From Bathymodiolus brooksi (Eukaryota > Mollusca > Bivalvia > Mytilida > Modiolidae), in contig OY804578.1 of NCBI GenBank assembly GCA_963680875.1, positions 98,919,689 to 98,983,688 of the forward strand: 64,000 nucleotides of DNA. Direction: 5' to 3'. Positions 38,501-50,500 of this stretch are shown piece after piece (position 1 is the first letter of the stretch; each line of letters opens with the position of its first letter). The position numbers were made by a program, and so were the translations under genes. The notes below the pieces were generated by a model, which was not told the DNA's origin, did not search any database, and saw nothing but the letters and a program-made list of their open reading frames with translations.

Positions 38501-41500
38501 ATCGCATGGTCGTCCCTTTGAGATTATCAGGGAATTAAAGACGTTTACTATTTCTTCAATTAAGTGAATGAAAATTCCGTCATACAAGTACACATTCAAA
38601 CAATTATTCAAGAAAATTGGTCAATCTAAAGCTTTTGATCCTTCTTATGTATTCCGCTAACTTTTACTTTGTTGCTGTTCTTACTTGAACGATGAAAGGG
38701 AAAAATAACCCATCTCTGTCGGACTATCGGACTGTCGAACCAGCGGGCTGTCGGACTAACGGGCTGTCGGACTAACGGGCTGTCGGACTATAGATACGCT
38801 CCCACGACACAAGTAATGAGGAAATTAAAAAAATATAAAAAAAAATGCATATTTATTCTAATAAACACAATATAAACGCAATTCAAATAAAACTATTTAC
38901 AAGAAGGCATGTTGTAAAACATGGAGTGGAGTCTGGAGTCTTTTTTGGAATGGAGTTTGGAGTCAGTTTTGGAGTGGAGTTTGGAGTCATTATTGGAGTA
39001 AAATTTTGAGTCATTTTTGGAGTCGATTTTAAATTCAATATTGCCCATATATAACAATGCAAAACAGACACAAACAAAAAGGAGTAATGAATTAAAAATA
39101 GTTGGAGGTCGTCTCTCCTCAGTTCTAACATAGATGATCCATGATTGAATATATTCTTGTTATTTAGATTTGGAAGGCGTCTTACCTATTTAGGTAATTG
39201 CGCCTTGTACCTATATCCTAATATATTCACATGAATATATTAGGATATAGGTACATGAATATACTAGGATATAGATTTATGTGTTATTGAAACATAATTT
39301 TCGACATAAAATTTTCAAAATGATACATTCTATGTATCAGGACACCCATTGTAAAATCAAGTTCAAAACTGGTATCAGTAGAGACTTTGTTTCTACATGT
39401 GGAGTAAAACAAGGGGATGTTTTGAGCCCCATATTATTTAATCTATATATTAACAGCATAGTAGATGACCTTGAAAAGGCAAAAACTGACCCAGTTATAG
39501 TTGGTGATGTACAGGTCAACTCTCTTTTCTATGCAGATGACATCATACTGTTGTCAAGTACACAGGAAGGACTACAAAATTCTTTAAATGTATTAAGTAA
39601 TTTTTGCTCTTCTTGGAAACTGGATGTAAACCAAGAGAAATCAAAGGCCATTGTATTTAATTCAAATGGTAAAACATACATGAATAGTTTTAACTTAAAA
39701 GGAAAACACCTGGAAGCAGTGAAATCATACTGTTATCTAGGAGTGACAATTAAATATACAGCTAATCGTAACATTTCCAGTAAATTACTAATGGAAAAGG
39801 GTAGAAAAGCTTGGTTTAAAATAAAGACTGTTGGTTCAAATAACCCCTGTAATCTCCTTGAAAAACTTTTTGATACTTTAGTAGTCCCCATAATTTTGCA
39901 TGGTTACGAAATTTGGGGAGTTGACCACTGTTTTAAAGATATTGAACCATTTGAACACCTACACATTAAGTTTATTAAAGAAATATTAGGTGCCCATTGC
40001 AAGGTAACTAATGCTGCTTGTCTAGCAGAATTATACAGATACCCTTTAAGAGGTAGGATACAATTAGCAACAATTAAATTTTTAGAACATATCTTAAATG
40101 CAAATAACTCACTTGTTAACAAAGTATATAGTAGTACTGCAAAAAACAGTAAATGGGTAAATACTGTAAAGGATTGAGTAAATAAATTAGGATTTGGACA
40201 CCTGAATTTCCATACTAATAATATTGCATTTTACTTGACAAATATAAAGCAACGAATCCATGACCATGCAATTCAAGACCTTAATTGCTCAATTAGAGAA
40301 TGTTCGAAACTATATTTTTTTCAAAATGTGTTTAAAATTAATGAAAGACCTGCATACACTGATATATGTAAATTTAAAGAGGATAGGTCTACGCTATGCA
40401 AATTTAGAATTAGTGCCCACTCTCTTGAAATTGAGAAGGGCAGGTACTATGATATTCCACGTGAAAATCGTGTTTGCTTATCATGCAAAGCTGGTAAAGT
40501 AGAAGATGAATTACATCTTTTCCTTGACTGCCCATCTTATGCACATTTAAGGCAAGACTTTTTTGAGAAAATAAAAAGTATCTTAGGTGAAGTAAATCAA
40601 AAAGTTTTCAATAAATGTCAAATGATAGCCCTACTGAACAGCAATTCACCAAAACTAAAATAAATGCATGTCCAAGAGAAATTCATCCTAGTCAATGTTT
40701 ATATAACAAATAAAATGAGTACATTTTCATTCTATATATATATTTATATATGTACATATGCAAGCTGATGCCACTGTCGCTCCTACATGTGTTGATATTA
40801 TATATATTTTACATGTATATCTTTCTTTATCCTGCAATGACAGCATTTACCGACCAAGATAGCCTGCCCAATATTTTTTTGGATATTGGTCAGTTATAAA
40901 TAGAACATACAAATGTAAAACGGGGCACATCGGGGGATATTGTTTTCAAATACATGCACAAAATTATGTCAAATACTTTTATCATCGACCAGTAAACGTT
41001 TATTTACGATTTAAAATTGCAGGATAAATACAATACATGTGCACTGTCGAAGCATATAGGTAAATATGTGTATTTCCCCCGTTTTTAAGCCTCATACACA
41101 TATTACCTATATGCTTCGACAGTGCACAAGTATTGTATATGTATGTGTCATAACCATATATTGTAAATGTGTTAGTACCAATAAATATTGTCTATTGTCT
41201 ATTGTCATGAATATAGAAAAAGATTATATTTATGAAGGAATTTAATCCTTTGTTTTGAAGATTCAACGTATAATGAATATATCAGTTCAATATTGACAAG
41301 TGATTCAATGAAAAAAGTACCACGAAGGAGGTACATGGTACCATTGAGAAAGTTTTAATGTCAAGTGTCCAGATGGCTAAATCATATTGTTATTTTATTA
41401 CAAATGATGTGTAATAAGGAAATCAACCAGCCATGATCATGAGTTTAACTGTCTCAATCTGGTCAGGGAGAATAACCTTTGTATGTCAGTGCATTTAGTA

Positions 41501-44500
41501 TCCAACAGATTTATGACCCTTAATTAAGATTTTTTTGTTGTTGTGAGAAATGATTAGTGTGATGATTTCTGTTTTTCTTAACAACTGTAATCAGCAGTTG
41601 GAAATTGATATGATAAGAGTTAACTCTTGAAAAAGACAATTATAGAATATTTTCGTTGACATATGCATATGAATATCTGTGTTGATATATCATACTACAT
41701 GTAATAAAAGTTAAATATTTGTACACTGATGATCCACTAGAGTGATAATTAAATATTACAGCAATACCATAATAATTCGGATGTTCTATTCTCATTTGCC
41801 ATCCTGGTTTGACCAACCATGAATGTATAAATTTATAGGTGGGTTATACATCTATGGACCAACAAAGGTTTTATGGGAGACAAATTTGGATTCCTTTCTA
41901 TAGCCGATTTTGGAGCTACTATTTGGTACATTTTCCCCCAAATGTTCAATGCATTGTGATACACAGATGTCATTTGATATTATTTTTAAATGAAAAAATA
42001 TATCCGCAAACGTCGAAACCTGTATAATAAAACTATTTATTAAATCATCACATCTTACTGTACATGTAGAATGTTCATTTATTATGTTCGCTTATCTAAA
42101 TCTGGCCTAGGTTATACTACCATACATTAATTTTGAGGTCAGGAACAGTTTTCATCACCCACTTTGACTGATGGTGAGATTGTATTACTCTTTTTTCAAA
42201 AGTGCAAAACCTTACGCAGGCACGTAGCAACCCGTCCGCAAAAACGCAGTTGCGTACACATAGAAAATTTTGACAAAAATGAAAACATGGTAAATCTAGG
42301 ACATAAGGAAGAATAAAACTAAATTAATCAACTAAATCAAATTCAAACAAATACAAACATGTTAATAATTACTTAATGTACCTATATTCAATTCCGGAAA
42401 CTACGCTTATTATTTACGGAATCAGCATCGTGATTCCGTTGATGATGCAAACAATTAAAATGGCTGAGTCCATGGAGTCTGAGAAAACAACAGTTACTTC
42501 TATGCCTCCTTACCTTGACATCTTTTCTGAAGATTTCAAAATAACTGACGAAATAAAATATGAGGTTCTAAAGAAACCATGGACAACGATTCATTCTTAT
42601 GATTTTCATGTGAGGTACAAATGTAGGTCTAGTCTTACATACAAGGTACTAGTCCGAGATTCCTCTGTCGTCCGACGGCATTATATAGTTTTGCTATAGC
42701 CGTGGGACGTCAGAGAGCTATGCATACGGAAAACAGCGGATTTGCATCTCCGACTCTTGGTCGGCACATTTCCACGTTTCGTGGCTATCAGATTTTATTT
42801 TCTATCAGAAACCCTTATATAAATCGCTTCACCAATCATTTTTCTATTCATTAATAACCATCTTACCCTCAGAAAGTGGTGTTACACTCCATTACAGCAC
42901 GATTTTGCCTTAGATCCTATTATTCCGCCATTTGACTTCCATTTTCGAATCTACAAACGTGATCTCGCGATACTAACTGAATGATGACAGCAACGCATTG
43001 CATGATGGGAGCTAATTAATGCAGCGTGCCAAATTATTTGGAGCATTATTTGCATACGTAAACAACATTCAAATCACATGGAAGACGATACATTTAAACG
43101 TATTCTGCAGGACAAACAGTCCATCTACAGATCAAAGCAGAGCAGAAGGAAATAATACAGAATGTGTTGGAAAGAAAAGATTCAATGGCAGAGTGTTACC
43201 AACGGGCTTCGGAAAGAGCATGTGTTACGTTCCCCCTTTTTGGACAAGGTACTACAACATTTATTTGTTTCTTATGGTTATCTGTAATTCACTAAATTTG
43301 CTGTTAAAATCATTACCAATCAATATAATCAACTGTATTAAATCTTATGTTAATTGTTCTGCCTTAACAGGCGCCTATGATTGGCAATAAAAATATTTGT
43401 TTGTTTGTTTATATGCAAATCATCTCCCATGATACATTGCGGTAATCGTAGTTTTCTCGTAGTCACGTGACAAATGTTTGAAAAATGGAAGTCAAATGGC
43501 GGAATAATAGGATCTAAGGCAAAATCGTGCTGTAATGGAGTGTAACACCACTTTGTGAGGGTAAGATGGTTATGAATGAATAGAAAAATGATTGGTGAAG
43601 CGATTTATATAAGGGCTTCTGATAGAAAATAAAATCCGATAGCCACGAAACGTGGAAATGTGCTGACCCAGAGTTGAAGAAGCAAATCCGCTGTTTTCCG
43701 TAAGTATAGCTCTCTGACGTCCCACGGCTCTAGCAAAAATATATAATGCCGTCGGACGACAGAGGAATCTCGGACTAACAAGGTACATCATAACAAATGA
43801 GTAATTATGTACACTGAGTGTGTATTGTCCCAAATACCGTGGAAGCTAAAGGTCATAAACTTTTACTAATTGACAAGTCAACTGCTATAATGCCAAATAG
43901 ATCGTTAAAAATAAAATTAAGTCTTAAAATAAAATTTGTTTATCAAATTTTATTTTGTTATTACTAGTAATCATATCAAATAGAACGGTGTGTGTTATAT
44001 AAGTGCAATGTCGATCAATGGTCGTGCACGTGTTTTAGGAATGGGGTTTGGGGTGGGGGATTTGTTGTTAAGGTATGATTTTTTTTTTTTTTTTTTTTGA
44101 ACAAACAAACTAATCGTATTTCTTTTTAAAGGAAAACCACAACGCACACCCAAAAACAAAGAGCACATGGGATCGTTAACGTTATTGGAAGCATATTGAT
44201 ATTAGTTTACTTTTAGTAAACTTTTAAAATCTTCTGGTAACCTGGATACGTATCATATGGAGCGAACCGTAATAAGAAAAAAAGTATTGGTTTAACGCGG
44301 ATGGAATTTGCATTTTCCAGTCTGTACAGCCGGTGCACATCGACATCGTTTCGAATTGATTGAGATTCCAGTTTATCATGTTTATACATTATCATACTAT
44401 TGACAGAGAGTATAAATTATTTCTATTTGAGAAATGTTCCTTTGAAATAAAAATTTGCGTAAAAATAGTGAAGACTAGTTAATATTTTGTTCAGGGTAAT

Positions 44501-47500
44501 CTCGAATTCTACAAGGAGAGCAAAGGCTAAATGTTTTCTTGAACACACTTGGATGAAATATTCAAAAACTCAAGATAGTGTCTACTGTGCACTGTGTAGA
44601 TTCTTTGGCCCAAAAAGTGGAATGTCTAAGGAGAAAACTTTCAATCATGGATCATCTATGTTAGAACTGAGGAGAGACGACCTCCAACTAATTTTAATTC
44701 ATTACTCCTTTGTTGTGTCTGTTTTGTATTGTTATATATGGGCATTGAATTTAAAATCGACTCCAAAAATGACTCCAAATTTGACTCTAATAATGACTCC
44801 AAACTCCACTCCAAAACTGACTCCAAATTCCACTCCAAATAAGACTCCAGACTCCACTCCATGTTTTACAACCTGCCTTACAAGAATATATGTAATGGGG
44901 ATTATTGTGCCCCCTGTAACACTGACTGCTCCTGAATGCTAGACTTTCTCAATAACAAAACGCGTATTATGAGAAAATTAAAGGGGATTATTATGCCCCC
45001 AAATACACATATTTCCATCATAACAATAAGGCTTGTTGGGCTCGCTTGATTGTGGAATGTGCCGTATGACAATATCGGACGTGCGATTGTGAAACCCATC
45101 GTCCAAGCGTTTGAATTAAATGATCTTCGACTTTGTTTTCAGCTGCAGTTGTTGCAGCACCAATACGGAAGCTGTGACCATTATACAAGTCGGAATTAAA
45201 TCCCAGAGTACTTAAAATTATCCTATGATGTTGAATGAAATAAGATCTAGTAAGTGCCAAACCATTGTCGAGTATAAAGATTGGATCCTTATCCGTGGTT
45301 AAACAGTTTCTCATTTCTATAAATTTCTTCAACGATGGAACTGGACAGACTGATGATTCAGTAGCAAACAGAAATATATTTATTCCTAAACGGAAAGGAT
45401 CTGTTTTTGATGATTTGAGATGAAGTGTAGCATGATCATCGTTGATAGTTACATCTTCGCTACAAACGTTGATATCCGGGTCGAATGAATGTAGAACGGT
45501 GAATTCTCCGCATCTTAAGAACCCTAAAAAAGCTATCACACAAGCGTTTCCATTAGACAGTCTATATACGGTGAAAACATACCTTGTCCGCTTTACTGCC
45601 GTATTCGTGTTAGCGAGGTATAGTTGGCGTACTATATCAACCTTCCCCTTTATATCTACTTCAATGCTTTTTTCACTTAGAAGTTTAACGTATTTATCTT
45701 TAGTCCAGTGCCTAAGATCATTAGAGTCATTAACATTAGCTTTGCGTTTTCTAGTAGATCTTGGTCTGTAACTCATGTTGATTAAGATTGATTTTAAAGA
45801 AATGGAAAACAATAAAATTGTTCAGTTCTATTCCTTCCGATTCCTTCACAGTAAATAACGTAAATGACTGTGCATGTTTCAAGACAAACAATCCTTTAAC
45901 TTTTTCAGGAAAGCTGACGTGTGAAAAGGTCGGGTTACATATCTTCAATATTTAGCAAAAACAAATTTTATGGTTTTTCTACTTCCGCCCCGTACTGCAA
46001 CATGTTTATTAAACAACCTTATTAAGAAAAAACTGCTGGGACGTGCTAATCTGGGTCACGGGTCACTGTAATCGGGCGGCTGTATCGAGAAACAGATACG
46101 GTGTTGAAAAAACTGTTGATACTCATAAAATATAGATAAATGCTATAACATTTTATGTTTGTCTTCATGAAATATGATAGACAAAACCATGTGTGAAGTT
46201 TTATGACGAAATATCTCCGATTTCTATGTAAATTTACGAGTTGTAGTTGTGGCTGTATCGAGAGACAGATACGGTGTTGAAAAAACTGTTGATACTCATA
46301 CAATATTGATAAATGCAATAAAATTTTATGTTTGTCTTCAAGAAATATGATAGACAAAACCATGTGTGAAGTTTTATGACGAAATATCCCCGATTTCTAC
46401 GTAAATTTACGAGTTGAAGTGGAGAAACACCCACAGGTAATTTTAGCGATGTATTTTTATCTTGGACAAGAATAATGAGTGTCCTGATTGGATGACTAAT
46501 TTAAAACACACTGACACCGCATGGTAAAAAGATGCATGCAAAAGAAATTTATGTTATATTTATTCATTTGTTTGTAGTATAAACAAAATAAAGGTAATTA
46601 AATGTATTGATAAGACGCCTAAGCTGTGATGCGGTACAGATGTCTTTGTGTGTTATAAATTATATTTATTACATAAATTCAAATAAAAGGAATTCACATC
46701 ATGTGTAACACGTATGCTAATCATGTGTAAGATGAATTTACATCATGTGTAACACGCATGCCAATCATGTGTAAAATGAATTCACATCATGTGTAACACG
46801 TATACCAATCATGTGTAAAATGAATTCACATCATGTGTAACACGTATACCAATCATATGTAAAATGAATTCACATCATGCGTAACACGCATGCCAATCAT
46901 GTGTAAAAAGAATTCACGTCATGTGTAACACGTGTGCCTATCATGTGTAAAAAGAATTCACATCATGTGTAACACGTATACCAATCATGTGTAAAATGAA
47001 TTCACATTATGCGTAACACGTATGCCAATCATGTGTAAAAAGAATTCACCTCATGTGTAACATGTGTGCCAATCATGTGTAAAAAGAATTCACATCATGT
47101 GTAACACGTGTGCCAATCATGTGTAAAAGAAATTCACATCATGTGTAACACGTATACCAATCATGTGTAAAATGAATTCACATTATGCGTAACACGTGTG
47201 CCAATCATGTGCAAAAAGAATTCACATCATGTGTAACATGTGTGCCATTCATGTGTAAAAAGAATTCACATCATGTGTAACACGTGTGCCAATCATGTGC
47301 AAAAGGAATTCACATCATGTGTAAGACGTTTACAAATCATGTGTAAAATGATTCACATCATGTGTAACACGTATGCCAATTAAGCGAATATAAACTATAT
47401 ATGTAAACAAATCATGTGCGCAACGAATATAAAATTATGTGTAAAACTAATACAAAGTCATGTGTAAAATGAATACAAAATCGTGTGTAATTTATGAGAG

Positions 47501-50500
47501 AAAGAAACAGATGTCGACTTCTCCCAGCCATGGGCATATCATTCATTTCGTATATGAATGTACTCTTGCTGTTGTTGGCCTGATGACTGTTTTTACGTTT
47601 TTAAGAAGAACCAGATGGGATAAGAACATGATAAGGTATTATATGAAAACTGTTTATGTAAAATGTAAGCCGTATATGTATATTTGTTTTGAATGATGAT
47701 ATATTTTCCATTATGAAAAGAAAGTATAAACAGTGATGGTCAACAATTTTATCTGCAAAACAAGCAATTACCTCTCATCATACATCATTGAACAAACAAA
47801 TATTTATTTGATCCTATTTATGGATGTTTTCTATTGAATAATTTATAGTCATAACAACATAAACAATTATTGACGTGTTCAGTGGCAAATCTAAAGCTTC
47901 TCCTGCACTGCAGCTGGGAGACATCTCTGCCTACCTTCTGCCTGGATATCCTCTATTGTGTTTCAACAGAAGTGTTATATTAGTATGGTCACCCTCGACA
48001 ATCTCTCTGCTTATTTTTATCTTTACTGACAATGTCAGTATATTGTGTTACTAATGCAATGTCAAGAGGTTCATCACAACTACAAAAAATATGTGAAAAA
48101 GTGCAGAAACAAGCGTCAAGTATGCCATCGTTCACTTCCGTGCTATTCTGTTATTACCGTTCGCTCTACAAATAACATTAAAAACAAACGGTCTATCTAA
48201 CGGATACATTAAATATAATCGTTATTATAACTTCACATAGAAACAACAACCATTAACCACGAATCTGAGTACTGTTATTTGTACGAATAAAGCAAATATT
48301 TGTATTATATAGAAAATGTAGTGACTGTAGAATATATTTCTTCTTTCTCTGGCGTATCTAGGAGATGAGCATCATTGATTGTCAACTTGATAATGTATTT
48401 TTTTTTAAGAATACATCTAGTTTATTGAACAAACTCCTACTTAACAATAATCTAAGTAGCTCAGGGTAGCTCACTTAGGGCACTGCTTGCTTACACACTC
48501 ATTTATACAGGGGGAAAACAAATGAGCGTGTTATATTTTAAAAAAAAAAACTCCTTTTATTTTTTGCAACACACACACGTTTTGAAAAATGAACTACTAA
48601 ACGATGTATAACTTGCGAATGTTCGTTTTTCCTCGGGCTAAAACCTTCGGAAAAAAACACCCCTCTTCTCATGATTGTCAATTATTGATGTCCATCTTCT
48701 AACTTTGCAATATATCATCCTATCCTAATCAGATCAGCTGATAAAGCTAATTCATGTTGTTTCGCGTATTGCTTTGGTTTTGTTTGTTTGTTTTTTTTGT
48801 TTTTGTTTTTGTTTTTGTTTTTTTTACTTTGCTGTTTTGTTGTTGTTTGTCTTTGAGTGTATATCGTTGTTTTGCATTTTGGTCGCTTACCTACTTGAAA
48901 ATATCTTCTGGACTGCGTACTCTGTTTTCATGATAACATTTTCGTTACTGATATAGCACAAGATGTCTGCATTATAGCATGACAAAATGTGAGACATTAT
49001 ATATATAATATATAATGTTCCACAAATAATTGTTACTATAACCCGAATATGAACGGAAACTGTTATAATTATGTCCTTTATATAGCAACAAACAATGCTA
49101 TTCATTTTCTGTCTTGTCGAAACATGCTGACAAAAATTTGCAGAATCATTATACATTTTCGATTAATTTTATTATTTCAGGTCACAGTGAAGGTAGTCTT
49201 TTCTTAAAAGATTTAGCAGCAGATATTCATGGATCAGTACCAAATATAACATTAGATGATAATGGTACCGTTATATTGTCGTTCTGTTGTAGTGACACAT
49301 ACAACGGATCTTCTACACTTTCTGATTATTTACCCAAAACATTCCCGTTTGTATTTCTAAAGGTATGTACTACAAGATATTTCTATGTACAAAAAATGTA
49401 GTAGATAATAGATGTGATATTATACAATTATAGTCTTTTGTTGAGGTCAATGCGAGTTTTTATGGACCTTAAAAACGATATTCACCGAAGCCTTGAGGCT
49501 GAGGTGAATATTGATTTCTAAGGTCCATAAAAACTCGTATTGACCGATACAAAAGACTGTAATTGTTTTATCACATTAAAATGAAAAGTGAAAGTGAAAC
49601 CAAGTCAATATGAAATTAATCACTTCATTATGACGTCATACATAATGCAATGGAAAACGAAAGTGAAACCAAGTCAATACGAGTTTTAATCAAACAATAT
49701 CAAATTTTACGGAATGTCAGGTGACAGCATGATAGCCAATAAAATTGTTTAAATAAAATCATTATGTAATAATAGTTATAATTTTTAATGGACAAAATTT
49801 ACTGGACTAAATATAAGCATTTTTAATTCTAAATATTAGGAATGCAAGAAAATTATATACAATTATAGTCTTTTGTTGAGGTCAATACGAGTTTTTATGG
49901 ACTTTAAAAACGATATTCACCGAAGCCTTTAGGGTGAGGTGAATATCGTTTTTAAGGTCCATAAAAACTCGTATTGACCGATACAAAAGACTGTAATTGA
50001 TTTATTACATTAAAATGAAAAGTGAAAGTGAAACCAAGTCAATATGAAATTAATCACTTTATTATGACGCCATATACAATGCAATGGAAAGTGAAAGTGA
50101 AAGCGAGTCAATACGAGTTTTAATCAAACAATATCAAATTTTACAGAATGTCAGGTGACAACATGATAGCCAATAAAATTGTTTAAATAAAACCATTATG
50201 TAATAATTGTTATTATATGTTAGAATTAGATGTGATATTTGTTATTATATGTTAGAATTAGATGTGATATTTGTTATTATATGTTAGAATTAGATGTGAT
50301 ATTTGTTATTATATGTTAGAATTAGATGTGATATTTGTTATTATTAATTAACTTTGATTTATTAGCCTTTATATGATCAAATCTGTCAATACAATATAAA
50401 AACTTTCATTGGGCCAATACGGCAAAAACCAGTCCAATAAGGATATTTTCCGTATTGGCCCAATTCCAGTCAGTCCAATAACAACTAGATCGGAATCCGC

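Larger units (their letters stand above)
49420..50210 (+). repeat. 435-bp tandem duplication, each copy with a hairpin
   Basis: Two direct copies offset by about 435 bp (tagtcttttgttgaggtcaa at 49431 and 49868, allowing small indels). After the hairpin both continue with aaaagtgaaagtgaaaccaa, gtcaatatgaaattaatcac and caatatcaaattttac. Differences are few, so the duplication is recent. Located in the intron after the exon at 49181. Confidence 0.85.

Noticed and set aside
42376..42699. Whole 107-residue frame as one gene
   Set aside because: It crosses the 9-bp target duplication and enters the inverted repeat of the MULE-like element. Only 42460-42614 looks protein-like.
46046..46434. Overlapping minus-strand frames with similar peptides
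   Set aside because: They are shadows of a non-coding dispersed repeat with a 173-bp tandem duplication.
48774..48956. Hydrophobic open frame resembling a membrane protein
   Set aside because: It is driven by a gttttt low-complexity run, with no domain or splice support.
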